36,621 nt of DNA from Vulcanimicrobiota bacterium (GCA_003164495.1 PLTN01000058.1:6946-43566), one strand, 5' to 3'; shown: positions 7,327-17,043, counted from the first letter of the stretch. Numbers and translations are program-made. The notes: generated by a model from the letters alone, not told the origin.

Positions 7327-8537
7327 GCCCCGACCGCCGGCCGTAACGACGCCGGCGAGAGGCGCTTCGCGACGACGAGATACGCAGCAGCCCCGAGCAA
7401 CGGCATCACGCTCACGTCGATGAGTGCCGCCTCGGGGCCGAAGCGCGTCACCGCGATTCCGACCACGGTGACGAGCACCGACCCTACGCCGAACGCCACG
7501 CCGTTGATCAAGCCCAGCGCCATGCCCAGATTCCGCGGCAGCAGCGATTGCACGATCACGACGCCGGGCGCGTTCTGCACCGACAAAAAGATGTTGCCGA
7601 GCAGCAGCAAACCGATCCCGACGACCGTGGGGGCAAAGAAGAATCCGAGCAAACACGGTACCGCTGCGACCAGTGCGATGACCGATGCGGTCACCGAACC
7701 GAGCCGGTCGCCGAGATATCCGCCCAGATACATGCCGATGATGCCGACCAGCAAAAACGCCGTGACGAGTTGTCCCGCTTGAACGATCGAGCCCCCGCGC
7801 GCGGCCAGCAAATTGGGCAGATAGGTCATGAACGCCGCGGTCGTGAGGAAGCGCGCGGCCGTGCTGGCGACGACGAGGCCGATACCGAGACGATCGATGC
7901 TCGCGGCGGCCGCGGGATCGAGTTTGCGCTGCGTTTCATGCGCCGGCTGCGCCATCACGTGCGCGCGGCGGATGCCCACGTACACGCAGGCGACCGCAAC
8001 CAGACCGAGCGGCAGCATCACGAGCGACGCCCACGTGCCGAAGTGCGCGAGCAGCGCGGCGATCGCCACCGGTCCGAACGCGAAGCCGAACGAACCGCCC
8101 ATCTGAAACACGGAAATGCCGCCGGACTTGCGCGAGCCGCTCAGGAGCGCCGCATATTTTCCGGCTTCGGGGTGCATCACCGCCGAACCGAGGCCGCCGA
8201 TCACGACCAGCAGCGAGAGCATCCACAACGAACCGGCCAGCGATGCGAACGAGATCGCCGTTACGACCATCAACACGCCGGTCGGCATGAACCACCAACG
8301 CCCGTGCCGGTCGCTATAGGCGCCGAAAAACGGCTGCACGATCGAACTGGTCAAATACCAGAGGAAACCCACCGCGCCCTGATACCAGGCCGACAACCCG
8401 GCGCTCGTGGCCACGAAGAAGATCGTGAGCGCAACGGTGCCCGAAAAGAAGTCGTTGACGCCGTGTCCGAAGGCGATCGCCAGCAAACCGCTGAGATTCC
8501 AATCCGCGCCTTTCGCCTTTGCGACCGCTTGTGCCAT
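7323..8537 (-). CDS. MFS transporter, fosmidomycin-resistance-like
   Basis: 404 residues with about 12 hydrophobic membrane segments. The N-terminal LLAIAFGHGVNDFFSG and the SIVQPFFGAYSDRHGRW loop resemble Fsr-type major facilitator proteins, and a matching second-half motif (GGYLGDRLG) is present around residue 265. The family exports antibiotics such as fosmidomycin or other small molecules across the inner membrane, driven by proton flux. ATG 8535-8537 is chosen over the adjacent in-frame TTG. It is divergent from panE with only 62 bases between starts. The actual substrate is unknown. Confidence 0.83.
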   Translation of the reverse strand: MAQAVAKAKGADWNLSGLLAIAFGHGVNDFFSGTVALTIFFVATSAGLSAWYQGAVGFLWYLTSSIVQPFFGAYSDRHGRWWFMPTGVLMVVTAISFASLAGSLWMLSLLVVIGGLGSAVMHPEAGKYAALLSGSRKSGGISVFQMGGSFGFAFGPVAIAALLAHFGTWASLVMLPLGLVAVACVYVGIRRAHVMAQPAHETQRKLDPAAAASIDRLGIGLVVASTAARFLTTAAFMTYLPNLLAARGGSIVQAGQLVTAFLLVGIIGMYLGGYLGDRLGSVTASVIALVAAVPCLLGFFFAPTVVGIGLLLLGNIFLSVQNAPGVVIVQSLLPRNLGMALGLINGVAFGVGSVLVTVVGIAVTRFGPEAALIDVSVMPLLGAAAYLVVAKRLSPASLRPAVGA

Positions 8538-8599
8538 CAAGTTGTCTTCGGCGCCGCGCCGGACGGATTCCCCGTAGGCGGCCGCTAAACGTTAACGAC

Positions 8600-9553
8600 G
8601 TGCGATACATCTTCTACGGTGCCGGGGCCATCGGCGCCACGCTCGGAGCGCGACTCTTCGAAGCCGGCCGCAACGTCGTGCTCATCGCGCGCGGCGAGCA
8701 TGGGCGGATCATGGCCGAGCGGGGCTTGCGTTTCGGAACGCCCGAGGGCTGGCGCACGCTCCGCATCCCCGTCGTCGCGCATCCCGACGCGCTGACCTTC
8801 GGCGACGCTGACGTCATCGTGCTCTCGATGAAGAGCCAGGACACCGCGGGCGCGCTGGAAGCGCTCGTCGAACGCACGCCGCGCGACATCGCGATCGTGT
8901 GCGCGCAGAACGGCGTCGAAAACGAACGGCGCACGTTGCGGCTCTTCGCCAATACGCACGGCATGTGCGTGATGATGGCCGGCGTGTTCACCGAACCCGG
9001 CATCGTGCACCAGCACAACCCGCCGCACGGCGCGCATTGCGACATCGGCCGCGTGCCGCGCGGCATCGATTCGCTCGACGCGGCGATTGCCGCCGATCTG
9101 GAGGTAGCCGGCGTGCGCAGCAGCGCGTCCGCCGACGTCATGGGGCTCAAATACGCGAAGCTGCTCTCCAACGTTCTCAACGTACTCGAAGCCGCCGCCG
9201 GCAGCGCGGGCTACGGCAGCGACCTCGGCAACCGCACGCGCGCCGAAGCGGAAGCGGTGTTCGCCGCGGCGGGGATCACCGTCGGACGCGGCCCCGAAAA
9301 CCCGCGCACCGCGATGCGCTTTGGCGAAGTCGAAGGTACCGCACGTCCCGGCGGCTCGACGTTCCAAAGTCTCGTGCGCGGGGCGACGACCCTCGAGGGG
9401 GACGATCTCAACGGCGAGATCGTCTTGCTCGGACGCCTGCACGGCGTTGCAACACCGGTGAATGCGATGTTGCAACGTCTTGCGCGGCGTTTGGTCTCCG
9501 AGCGTATTCCGCCCGGCTCGCTCTCCCTCGCCGAGCTGGAAACGCTCGTATAG
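8600..9553 (+). CDS. panE: 2-dehydropantoate 2-reductase (ketopantoate reductase)
   Basis: 317 residues from GTG 8600. The protein begins directly with the NADPH-binding Rossmann motif YGAGAIGATLG. The C-terminal ApbA/PanE domain shows DLNGEIVLLGRLHGVATPVN, the family's substrate-side signature, and VMGLKYAKLLSNVLN around residue 175. The enzyme reduces ketopantoate to pantoate in pantothenate and CoA synthesis. Paralogues of this family reduce other 2-keto acids, so the exact substrate is likely but not certain. The frame is open further upstream, but that part overlaps the MFS gene and is not protein-like. The ribosome-binding site is weak. No other pan genes are in the window. Confidence 0.85.
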   Translation: MRYIFYGAGAIGATLGARLFEAGRNVVLIARGEHGRIMAERGLRFGTPEGWRTLRIPVVAHPDALTFGDADVIVLSMKSQDTAGALEALVERTPRDIAIVCAQNGVENERRTLRLFANTHGMCVMMAGVFTEPGIVHQHNPPHGAHCDIGRVPRGIDSLDAAIAADLEVAGVRSSASADVMGLKYAKLLSNVLNVLEAAAGSAGYGSDLGNRTRAEAEAVFAAAGITVGRGPENPRTAMRFGEVEGTARPGGSTFQSLVRGATTLEGDDLNGEIVLLGRLHGVATPVNAMLQRLARRLVSERIPPGSLSLAELETLV

Positions 9554-9556
9554 ACG

Positions 9557-11377
9557 TTAGTTCCGGTGGTGGTCGTCGCTCGCCCGCGTCGCATGCGCTT
9601 GCGGATGGGCGACGGGTGCGGGCCGGCTGTAGGCCGGTGCCGCGGGCCGGTTGTACGCCGGAGCTGCGGGTCGCGAGTACGCCGGAGCCGCAGGCCGCGT
9701 GTACGCCGGCGTTGAGGGCCGGTTATACTGCGGTTGCGCATAGCCCGGCGTTGAGGGCCGGTTATATTGCGGCTGCGCGTATGCCGGAGCGGCCGGACGT
9801 GCGTATGCCGGGACGTTCCCGCCCGTCGCGTTCGAGCGGTTTGCGCTGAAGCGCGACCACGAATCGTTGCCGTATGACGGCGCAGCGGCACCCGGTGTTT
9901 GCGGATGATACGCCACGTGCGTAACGCGGGCGACCGAAGCTTGCTGCGTCGCAAACGGCGTGCGCGCCGGTGCGCCGGCCGGTGTGCCGGCGAAGGAACG
10001 GTTCGTGAACTGCGGACGCGCCGCGAGCGACGGTGCGACCGCGCGCTGCGTGAACCGCAGGTTCGCTTGACTCGGAACGATCGGCAGCGCGCCTTGCATC
10101 GGTACCGTTTGGATCGTGTGCAGTTGCGCGGTCGAGACGACCGTCGGGTTGCCGAAGCGGCCGTTCTGGAAGTTCTCGCGCGTGACCGACGTGAACGCAC
10201 CGTTCACTTCGATGTTGCGATAGTGCACGTTGTTGTTGATGATCGTCGTGTTGTTCACGATCGTCGTTGCGTGCGGGCCCCACCACGGGTGGAACGCTTC
10301 ATACGGTGCGAGCGGCACCCAGCCGATGTTGCCGAAACCGATGCCGACGCTCACCGCGCCGATGTTGAAGCCGACGAAACCGACGAGTGCGGGGCTCCAG
10401 GCCGGCGCGACGCGCGCCGGAGCCGGCGGATACCAGGCCCAGTGATTGTAGGCCGTGCTGAAATACCAGCGGCCATAGTGATACGGAGCCCAGCCCCACG
10501 GTTCGGCGGCGACCCACGTCCAGCCGTAGCCGTCTTCCCAAACCCAATTGCCGTTGCGATACGGTGCCCAGCCCGCCGCGACCATCGTCGGAATCCAGAC
10601 GTTACCGTACGTGCTGTCATCGACCCAGCGCCCGTTGTCCGCGAGGTCGCCGACACCCTGAATGTTCGTGTTCACGTATTGGCCCTCAGCCGTGGCCGCC
10701 AGATAGATATGATCGCGGTCGCCGTTATAGGAATCGAAACCGTCGAGTGCGATCGCGGCTTGCGTTTGAATCTGCGGATTCGCGGCCGGGCCGTCGGCGA
10801 TGAGCGTCGTGCCGGGCTCCAGCGACTGATTGCCTTGCGGCGTCACGATGTCGGCCCGTCCGGCGCGCACGGTCACCGCCGTCTCGCCGTTCTGATCCAC
10901 GGAAACGCGGAAGCTTCCGGCCGTGCGCGGAATGACGGAGATCGACGGCGTGTCGATCGCCGATTGACCGTCGGTATCACCGAAAAGACGCAAGTCGATC
11001 GTACCGGCGGCGAGTTGCATTTGACGGTTGGCCGGATCGACGTCGACGAAACGGATCTGCACGTTTTCGCCGAGGCGCACGGCCGAGCGGCCATCGAAGC
11101 CGACTTCCGCGCGGCCGTCCTGACCGGTCGTTACGTAATCCGCGCCGAGTACCGGGGCATTCGCAACCGCCGCGAGGGTGGAGTTGTCGTCGCCGCGCTG
11201 GATCGCAACGTCGCCCGAGAGCGCGTCGATGCGCGCCACCGGCCCGGGTGCGGCCTGCGCGGAGGAGTCATCTTGTGCGAATGCCGCCAGCGGAAGCGCC
11301 GGCGGCATCAGGAGTGAGAGCGCCACAGCGATGACGAGCGGCAACGCACGCCGCTGCCGGAGAAATGATGAGTGCAT
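9557..11377 (-). CDS. Secreted FecR/DUF6600-like protein with proline-rich C-terminal repeats
   Basis: 606 residues from ATG 11375-11377, which has a strong GGAGG six bases upstream. Order: signal peptide (RALPLVIAVALSLLMPPALP, ending AAFAQ); a FecR-like beta domain at ~25-190 (GDVAIQRGDD, LGENVQIRF, TVRAGRADIVTPQGN); a tryptophan/tyrosine-rich DUF6600-like domain at ~225-330 (repeated GNWVWEDGYGWTWV, WGWAPYHYGRW); a glycine/valine hydrophobic stretch; then a long proline-alanine-tyrosine tail with units such as PAYARPAAP and YAQPQYNRPSTP. It is probably an envelope or surface protein, function unknown. The tail resembles adhesive or wall-spanning low-complexity regions. It stands alone between two plus-strand genes. 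Confidence 0.82.
   Translation of the reverse strand: MHSSFLRQRRALPLVIAVALSLLMPPALPLAAFAQDDSSAQAAPGPVARIDALSGDVAIQRGDDNSTLAAVANAPVLGADYVTTGQDGRAEVGFDGRSAVRLGENVQIRFVDVDPANRQMQLAAGTIDLRLFGDTDGQSAIDTPSISVIPRTAGSFRVSVDQNGETAVTVRAGRADIVTPQGNQSLEPGTTLIADGPAANPQIQTQAAIALDGFDSYNGDRDHIYLAATAEGQYVNTNIQGVGDLADNGRWVDDSTYGNVWIPTMVAAGWAPYRNGNWVWEDGYGWTWVAAEPWGWAPYHYGRWYFSTAYNHWAWYPPAPARVAPAWSPALVGFVGFNIGAVSVGIGFGNIGWVPLAPYEAFHPWWGPHATTIVNNTTIINNNVHYRNIEVNGAFTSVTRENFQNGRFGNPTVVSTAQLHTIQTVPMQGALPIVPSQANLRFTQRAVAPSLAARPQFTNRSFAGTPAGAPARTPFATQQASVARVTHVAYHPQTPGAAAPSYGNDSWSRFSANRSNATGGNVPAYARPAAPAYAQPQYNRPSTPGYAQPQYNRPSTPAYTRPAAPAYSRPAAPAYNRPAAPAYSRPAPVAHPQAHATRASDDHHRN
9707..9784. repeat. 39-base tandem coding repeat (13 residues) inside the DUF6600-like gene
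   Basis: Two near-identical 39-base units starting at 9707 and 9746 encode the 13-residue unit YAQPQYNRPSTP(G/A). They lie in a longer run of degenerate proline-alanine-tyrosine units between about 9610 and 9830. The similarity at DNA level suggests recent duplication and likely length variation between strains. Confidence 0.75.
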
Positions 11378-11575
11378 GAGGGCCTCCGATGAATGTCTAC
11401 CCTGGAACGGCCCGCTTCCCTCGCGGAGTTCCGCCCTCGTCGGGGGGCTCTGCAAGCTTAATCCGAGTCCAATCTTCGCAGCTCATGGCGGCGGCTCGCT
11501 CGCCGATACGTTGTAGAGACAGCTTCCGGACGCGTTACGCGACCGCACGCTTCACTTGGTAAGGGGACGATCGTT
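11378..11575. other. Divergent promoter region, no gene
   Basis: 198 bases between the divergent starts of the DUF6600-like gene and the secreted protein at 11576. It holds the GGAGG site of the former near its left end and an AAGGGG site for the latter near its right end. I see no clear -35/-10 pair or small ORF. Confidence 0.45.
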
Positions 11576-12205
11576 GTGAAGGTTCGCTTGGCACTCATAA
11601 TTGCCGCCTTTTCTGCAATGCTGGCGCCGGCGATGGCGCAAGATACGCAGGGCCTCGCGCCGGCGGATGAATACTTCGGCCACTATAAATTGAGCGTGCT
11701 GGGAATTGCGAACACGATTCGCGATGCCGGCGCGCGCATCGATGCGGGCACGGATCCACGCTCGATGTTGAACGGTCCGCTCAGCTTCGTTAACGACGCG
11801 ATCAAGGATTGGGAGAGCCAGTATCCCGCCGATCCGTGGATCTCGAAAGATCTGCTGGCACTCGAAACGGTGTATCTGCGCGTGCCGACCGACGAAGGCT
11901 TCCGTCTAGCAACGCAAACCGAGTCCTGGCTCGTCGCCGACTATGCGAATTCCGATAATGCCGCCGACGGCCGCAACGAGTTGGCTGCCAACCGAATTCC
12001 CTATATGCCGCAACAGGTTCCGCAAGTGGCCCAAGCGCCGGCACCTCCGCCGCAGCAGTACTACACGCCGCTGGCGTACGCTGCGCCGGCACCGCCGCCG
12101 CAGTCGGCGATCCCGTCCTATGCGGTTCCGTGGGAACGCTTTGCAGCGATGCGTGCGCCGTTTCCGCCGCCGCCCCCGCGTTATCGTTACGGGTACGGTT
12201 ACTAA
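11576..12205 (+). CDS. Secreted hypothetical protein with proline-rich tail
   Basis: 209 residues from a GTG preceded by AAGGGG. A signal peptide is clear (MKVRLALIIAAFSAMLAPA, then MAQ). Residues ~22-135 are mostly helical and contain no recognised motif: EYFGHYKLSVLGIANTI, and a WESQYPADPWISKDLLALE segment rich in aromatic residues. The last ~70 residues are low-complexity, rich in proline, tyrosine and glutamine, ending PPPPPRYRYGYGY. The composition resembles the tail of the neighbouring DUF6600-like protein, so both may act in the same envelope compartment. The next gene starts 27 bases downstream on the same strand. Confidence 0.7.
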   Translation: MKVRLALIIAAFSAMLAPAMAQDTQGLAPADEYFGHYKLSVLGIANTIRDAGARIDAGTDPRSMLNGPLSFVNDAIKDWESQYPADPWISKDLLALETVYLRVPTDEGFRLATQTESWLVADYANSDNAADGRNELAANRIPYMPQQVPQVAQAPAPPPQQYYTPLAYAAPAPPPQSAIPSYAVPWERFAAMRAPFPPPPPRYRYGYGY

Positions 12206-12232
12206 ACGCTCGCGGGCGGGTATCACCCTGAA

Positions 12233-12748
12233 GTGATTCGCATCCTCGTCGGTCTCGTTGGCCTGCTGGCAGGCGTCCTTGCGTTTGCCGCAAGCGGTGC
12301 GCAAGCGGCCGGCCCCGCGCAAGCGCTCGGGGTTACGCTGCACCACAACGCTGCAGCGACCGAGCGATTACCGCAGTACCTCGCCGCCGCACCGATCGCG
12401 CTCCACGTCGGCGGCTATGCGCGACGTCTGCAATCGCTCACCGTCACGGCAACCGGACCCGGCGGTGAAGCGATCAGCACGGCGCTTGCACGCAGCGGCA
12501 ACACCTACATCGGGAATCTGCACTTGCCCGTACCGGGAACGTGGACGGTCGCGTTCTCGACGCAACTCGGTTCGGTCAGCGCCGCGCTCGCGAACGTACC
12601 GCTCGACGTGGTCGACGAAGACGCCGCCGATCTCGCAGCCCGTCTCGCCTTCGCGCTCTCGGCGCTATCGATCGTTGTCGGTTTGGCGCTCGTCTTCCGC
12701 GTGAACGGCCGCCCGTTCGCGCTCGCGTACGTTAAGAGACGTAGCTGA
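12233..12748 (+). CDS. Hypothetical protein with signal peptide, beta domain and C-terminal membrane helix
   Basis: 171 residues from GTG 12233. The N-terminus IRILVGLVGLLAGVLAFAAS is a signal sequence with an AQA-type cleavage site. Residues ~30-125 look like a beta-sandwich (SLTVTATGPGGEAISTALA, then TYIGNLHLPVPGTWTVAFST), reminiscent of YtkA/FixH-like or CopC-like periplasmic domains but without the metal-ligand methionines or histidines of CopC. One transmembrane helix follows (ALSALSIVVGLALVF), with a short positively charged cytoplasmic tail. The family is not certain. It is probably in one transcript with 11576-12205. Its 3' end overlaps the convergent hypothetical gene by 17 bases. 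Confidence 0.66.
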   Translation: MIRILVGLVGLLAGVLAFAASGAQAAGPAQALGVTLHHNAAATERLPQYLAAAPIALHVGGYARRLQSLTVTATGPGGEAISTALARSGNTYIGNLHLPVPGTWTVAFSTQLGSVSAALANVPLDVVDEDAADLAARLAFALSALSIVVGLALVFRVNGRPFALAYVKRRS

Positions 12749-13151
12749 CGTTGACGCTGTAACCGCCGGCTTCGGCCTGGTGGAGGACGCTCAAGACGGA
12801 ATCGATGTCGGAATCGACGTCGATGATCTCGCCCGCGCTGATGCCCACCGGGCCCGCATGCGCCCACAGCAAACGGCGCGCAGTTTGGAACGCGGCGCGT
12901 AAACGCTGCGGCGTTGCTTCGAGAACCGGCCAGTCGTCGTACGACGCCGCGGGCACGATGCGCCATCCGTCGCCCGAGCATTCGACTTCGTCGGCGTAGG
13001 CGTGCGGAACGTTCGCCAGGACGTCGAGGTTGGCGCGATCCTGGATCGTCGTCGCGACGTCGGCTTCTGCCAAACGAATCACATAGCGATAGAATGACGA
13101 ATTTGCGACGGAGCACATCCCGGCGGGCGAACCGACGCTAACGCTTACCAT
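12732..13151 (-). CDS. Hypothetical protein at the end of the ilvD-thrC-thrB operon
   Basis: 139 residues from ATG 13149-13151; a TTG at 13178 with a good GAGGGG site would add nine residues (MPAREGRGP) and cannot be excluded. There is no signal peptide or membrane segment. Visible segments are FYRYVIRLAEADVATTIQD, an amphipathic RLRAAFQTARRLLW helix, and a beta-like C-terminus (AGGYSVNVSYVS). I do not recognise it. It begins 30 bases after thrB on the same strand, so it is probably the fourth gene of the operon and may have a role linked to threonine or branched-chain amino-acid synthesis. Confidence 0.6.
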   Translation of the reverse strand: MVSVSVGSPAGMCSVANSSFYRYVIRLAEADVATTIQDRANLDVLANVPHAYADEVECSGDGWRIVPAASYDDWPVLEATPQRLRAAFQTARRLLWAHAGPVGISAGEIIDVDSDIDSVLSVLHQAEAGGYSVNVSYVS

Positions 13152-13181
13152 TGGCCCACGGCCTTCGCGTGCCGGCAAAAC

Positions 13182-14081
13182 TCACCCCTCTCGGACGATG
13201 CCGCCGGCCGAGATCGCGAGATCGAGCACGCGTGACGCAACGCCGTGCTTGGCAAAGATCGCCTGCATGTGCTCGCCCGCATCGCAGCCGGGCCGTACTA
13301 GCGCGATCACCGAGGGACCGGCTCCGGAGAGCGCAACGCCCAGCAAGCCCGGCGTATCGAGCGCCAGCATCTCCGGCAATCCCGGCACGAAGGACGCCCG
13401 GAACGGCTGATGCAGCCGGTCACGCATGGCGGTGCGGAGCAGATCGACCTGACCGCTCGCGAGGGCGGCCGCCAAGAGCGCGGCGTGCCCGACGTTGTAG
13501 ACGGCGTCACGGCGCGGATAGGCGTCGGGCAAGATCGCGCGCGCTTCGCGCGTGGGCATCGAAAAATCCGGCACCACGACTTGCGCGCGCAGTTCGGCCG
13601 GCGCGTCGAAACGCGCGTAGACGACGTCTTCGCCCTCGGAAACGGCGACGACGATGCCGCCGACGATGGCCGGCACGCCGTTATCCGGATGGCCTTCCAA
13701 CACGGTGATCGTGCGCGTGAGCTCTTCGATCGCCGGTTCGGGGTCGCGCAGCGCCGCCGCGATGGCCAAACCCAGGGCCGCCCCGGCCGCGCTGCCGCCG
13801 AGCCCGCGTCCGAGCGGAATCGGATTCTCCACGGCGATCGCAAGCGGCGGCGGCGTCTGGCCGACGCTCGCGTAGAGGGTGCGCATCGCGCGCAGCATCT
13901 CGTCGCGCAAACCGCCGTGCGTCGGCGCTTCGGGGCCGCTGAATTCCCACGCCGGTTCGCTGCCGGCATCCAGCACGCGCACGTCGGCCCGGATGCGCAA
14001 GTCGAGCGCGAGACCGATCGTGTCGAAACCCGGACCCAGGTTGGCGCTCGTCGCGGGAACGCTGACGGCGAACCGCTTCAC
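13182..14081 (-). CDS. thrB: Homoserine kinase
   Basis: 299 residues, normal for ThrB. It phosphorylates homoserine with ATP to O-phosphohomoserine in threonine synthesis. GHMP-kinase features are clear: the N-terminal VSVPATSANLGPGFDTIG, the ATP-binding NPIPLGRGLGGSAAGA at about residues 86-100, and a C-terminal LGVALSGAGPSVIA. The GTG start overlaps the thrC TGA (GTGA), so translation is coupled with the next enzyme's gene. It belongs to the operon ilvD-thrC-thrB-hypothetical. Confidence 0.95.
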   Translation of the reverse strand: MKRFAVSVPATSANLGPGFDTIGLALDLRIRADVRVLDAGSEPAWEFSGPEAPTHGGLRDEMLRAMRTLYASVGQTPPPLAIAVENPIPLGRGLGGSAAGAALGLAIAAALRDPEPAIEELTRTITVLEGHPDNGVPAIVGGIVVAVSEGEDVVYARFDAPAELRAQVVVPDFSMPTREARAILPDAYPRRDAVYNVGHAALLAAALASGQVDLLRTAMRDRLHQPFRASFVPGLPEMLALDTPGLLGVALSGAGPSVIALVRPGCDAGEHMQAIFAKHGVASRVLDLAISAGGIVREG

Positions 14082-15325
14082 GCGGGGGCGTTGAGGCGGT
14101 CGATGACCTCGGCGGGATCGACGCCGCGCAGGATGTGGTTGGCGAACGGCGCCGCGCTCTCGTGATAGTTGGCGGCGTACGCGCCGTCTTTCAGAACGTG
14201 TCCGGTGAGGATCAGCACGATGTCGTCGCCGGCGCCGATCGTGCCGTTGCCGGCCAGCTGACGCAAGCCGGCCAGCGTTGCCGCAGAGGCCGGCTCGCAG
14301 CCGATGCCGTCGCGGCCAACGATCGCGCGCGCATCGGCGATCGCGTCGTCGTCAACGTGCAAGACGGTACCGAGCGAGGCGGCAACCTCGGCCCGCGCCT
14401 TCTTCCACGATGCGGGCGCACCGATCTTGATCGCGGTCGCGGTCGTCTCGGCATGCACCGGGATCAGATCGGCCTTGTCGCGGAACGCGCGCGCGAACGG
14501 CGCCGCGCCGGACGCTTGCACCACGGCGAGACGCGGCAGGCGATCGATCCAGCCCAATGCCAGCGCTTCGCGAAAGCCTTTCCCGAGCGCGCTCGTGTTG
14601 CCGAGGTTTCCACCCGGCAAGACGATCCAATCGGGCACGCGCCAGCCGCGCTGCTCGAGCAGCACGAACGCAGCGGTCTTCTGCCCTTCGATGCGATACG
14701 GGTTGACCGAGTTCACGATGGCCACGCGCTGCGGATCCATCGCGCGCACGGTCTCGAGCGCAGCGTCGAAGTCGCCGTCGATGGCAACGACGGTCGCGCC
14801 GTAGTCCAGCGTTTGCGCGACCTTCGCTTCGCTGATCCCCGTCGAAGGCACGAGCACCACCGCGGAGATGCCGGCGCGCGCCGCATACGCGGAGAGCGAC
14901 GCCGACGTATTGCCCGTACTGGCGCAGATCGCGACGCGCGCACCGGTCGCGGCGGCGCGCGAAATCGCGACCGTCATGCCGGCATCTTTGAACGATGCCG
15001 TGGGATTCATGCCGAGGTGCAGGCACGAGAGGCGCTGCACGCCGGCATATGCGGCACTGCGCGGCGCATCGTAAACCGGCACGTCACCCTCGCGCAGCGT
15101 AACGATCGAATCGAACGGAATCGGCGGCAGCAAATCGCGGTAGCGCCAAACGCCGCTGCGATCCCGCATATCGTTGGAGTTGCGGCGCGCGGCGATGCGA
15201 TCGCGATCGGGCGCGGCACCCGGAGCGGCGGCAAACGTCTCGAACGCCAGCAATCCTTCGCACGAAGCGCAGAACATCGCGTCAGCCGCGGCCGCGCGGC
15301 CGCATTCGCTACAGACGAGGTTCAC
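14078..15325 (-). CDS. thrC: Threonine synthase
   Basis: 415 residues. This PLP enzyme converts O-phosphohomoserine to threonine. Lys113 in [11 protein letters not shown] is the PLP-binding lysine. The N-terminus has a small zinc-ribbon-like element (Cys5, Cys8, Cys19, Cys22), as found in one group of threonine synthases. A glycine-rich phosphate loop ([14 protein letters not shown]) lies near residue 235. The GTG start overlaps the ilvD stop by GTGA and the stop overlaps thrB in the same way. Threonine feeds isoleucine synthesis through 2-oxobutanoate, which makes the pairing with ilvD sensible. Confidence 0.95.
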   Translation of the reverse strand: MNLVCSECGRAAAADAMFCASCEGLLAFETFAAAPGAAPDRDRIAARRNSNDMRDRSGVWRYRDLLPPIPFDSIVTLREGDVPVYDAPRSAAYAGVQRLSCLHLGMNPTASFKDAGMTVAISRAAATGARVAICASTGNTSASLSAYAARAGISAVVLVPSTGISEAKVAQTLDYGATVVAIDGDFDAALETVRAMDPQRVAIVNSVNPYRIEGQKTAAFVLLEQRGWRVPDWIVLPGGNLGNTSALGKGFREALALGWIDRLPRLAVVQASGAAPFARAFRDKADLIPVHAETTATAIKIGAPASWKKARAEVAASLGTVLHVDDDAIADARAIVGRDGIGCEPASAATLAGLRQLAGNGTIGAGDDIVLILTGHVLKDGAYAANYHESAAPFANHILRGVDPAEVIDRLNAPA

Positions 15326-17007
15326 GCGGTCGTAACTGCCCCTTCCGACGCCGAACCCACCAGGCGCGCGTACTTCGCCATCACGCTGCTGTTTCCGTAA
15401 CGCGATGCGGGCTGCTTGACCGCAGCCAGCCGCTTCTTCATCTCGTCATCGGAAATGTCGAGGCTGAGCTTGCGGTTGTCGATATCGATCGTGATCGTGT
15501 CGCCGTCCCGCACGGCCGCGATCGGTCCGCCGACGAAGGCTTCCGGCGCCACGTGGCCGATCATCAGCCCGCGCGTTGCGCCGCTGAAGCGGCCATCGGT
15601 GATGAGCGCAACGGTTTCGCCGAGTCCTTGACCGACGATCGCGGCGGTGACGCCGAGCATCTCGCGCATTCCCGGACCGCCTTTGGGCCCTTCGTAACGG
15701 ATGACCACGACGTCGCCGTCGACGATCTCGCGCTTGTCGACCGCGTGCATCGCGTCTTCTTCGCGTTCGAACACGCGCGCGCGCCCGGTATGGAGCGAGC
15801 GTTCGTGACCGGCCACCTTGACGACCGATCCGTCGGGCGAGAGGTTCCCGCGCAGAATGACGATACCGCCGGTCTTCTTGAACGGCTTCTCGGCGGTCGC
15901 GATGACCTTTTGGCCCGGCGTTTCTTTGATGTTCGCGGTTTCTTCGGCCAACGTGTGGCCGGTCGGGGTGAGGGTCGTGCCCTTCACGAGACCGCCGGCG
16001 ATCATGCGCTGCGCGATCAGGCCGATGCCGCCCGCTTCATCGACGTCGAGCGCGACGTATTGCCCGCCGGGCCGCAAGTCGGCGACGATCGGGGTACGTT
16101 CGCTGACGCGATCGAAGTCCTCGATCGTCAACGGAACGCCCGCTTCGCGCGCCATCGCGAGCAGATGCAAAACGCTGTTGGTCGAACCGCCCGTTCCGGC
16201 CGCCGCGGCGATCGCGTTGTCGAACGCATCGCGCGTGCAGATGTCGCGCGGCAGCAAGTTGCGGCGCAACAGCTCCATGACGATCTGCCCGGCGCGATAG
16301 CCTTCTTTTTCTTTGCGCGGATCGGTTGCGCCCGGACTCGCGCTGCCCACCGGCGAGAGGCCGATGAATTCGAGCACGGTGGCCATCGTGTTGGCGGTGA
16401 ACATACCGCCGCACGCACCGGCACCAGGGCAGGCGTGGTTTTCGATCTGCAGCAGCTCGTTATCGTCGATTTTGCCGGCCGCGTGTGCGCCGACCGCTTC
16501 GAACACGTCGCCGATCGTGAGATCGCGACCCTTGTACTTGCCGGGCGCGATCGAACCGCCGTAGAGCACGAGCCCCGGAATGTTCAAGCGCAAGAGCGCC
16601 ATCGCGGCGCCCGGAATCGTTTTGTCGCACGCCACCAGCGCCACGACCGCATCGAAACCGTAACCGCGCGCGACCAGCTCGATCGAATCGGCGATCACCT
16701 CACGGCTGATAAGCGAGGTTTTCATCCCCTCGGTGCCCATCGAGATCCCGTCGCTGATCGCGATCGTGTTGAACTCGAGCGGCGTTCCGCCGGCCGCGCG
16801 AATTCCCGCGCGTACGTGGTCGGCCAGGCCGCGCAGGTTGAAATTGCACGGCATCGCGTCGGTCCACGTGTTGGCGATGAGAACCAGCGGCTTTTTGAGA
16901 TCTTCGTCGGTCAAACCGACGGCTTTGAAGTACGAGCGCGCTGCGGCCCGATCGCGTCCATCGACGACGACCGAACTCCGCACGCGCATCGCGTCTGAAA
17001 CGGACAT
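15322..17007 (-). CDS. ilvD: Dihydroxy-acid dehydratase
   Basis: 561 residues from ATG 17005-17007, which has AGAGG seven bases upstream; an ATG at 17025 would add MKKRLP but lacks a ribosome-binding site. The enzyme dehydrates dihydroxy acids to 2-keto acids in valine, leucine and isoleucine synthesis and carries an Fe-S cluster. Family cysteines are present: Cys54 (MPCNFNL), Cys127 (VACDKTIPG) and Cys199 ([16 protein letters not shown]). The C-terminal GRFSGATRG motif is also intact. It heads the operon with thrC and thrB. Its start is 36 bases from the divergent glcF-like gene, so the two share a compact promoter region. Confidence 0.96.
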   Translation of the reverse strand: MSVSDAMRVRSSVVVDGRDRAAARSYFKAVGLTDEDLKKPLVLIANTWTDAMPCNFNLRGLADHVRAGIRAAGGTPLEFNTIAISDGISMGTEGMKTSLISREVIADSIELVARGYGFDAVVALVACDKTIPGAAMALLRLNIPGLVLYGGSIAPGKYKGRDLTIGDVFEAVGAHAAGKIDDNELLQIENHACPGAGACGGMFTANTMATVLEFIGLSPVGSASPGATDPRKEKEGYRAGQIVMELLRRNLLPRDICTRDAFDNAIAAAAGTGGSTNSVLHLLAMAREAGVPLTIEDFDRVSERTPIVADLRPGGQYVALDVDEAGGIGLIAQRMIAGGLVKGTTLTPTGHTLAEETANIKETPGQKVIATAEKPFKKTGGIVILRGNLSPDGSVVKVAGHERSLHTGRARVFEREEDAMHAVDKREIVDGDVVVIRYEGPKGGPGMREMLGVTAAIVGQGLGETVALITDGRFSGATRGLMIGHVAPEAFVGGPIAAVRDGDTITIDIDNRKLSLDISDDEMKKRLAAVKQPASRYGNSSVMAKYARLVGSASEGAVTTA

Positions 17008-17043
17008 GGGGAGCCTCTTCTTCATGCCGAACAAGATTGCATC

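Noticed and set aside
7548-8588. 346-residue plus-strand open frame rich in Arg, His and Asp
   Set aside because: Antisense to the MFS transporter; no hydrophobic or domain pattern.
9610-9830. Regularly spaced repeats resembling a small CRISPR array
   Set aside because: Units are multiples of three, without unique spacers, and encode proline-alanine-tyrosine repeats inside a clear coding gene.
15553-16998. 481-residue plus-strand open frame
   Set aside because: Antisense to ilvD with all its cluster cysteines present.
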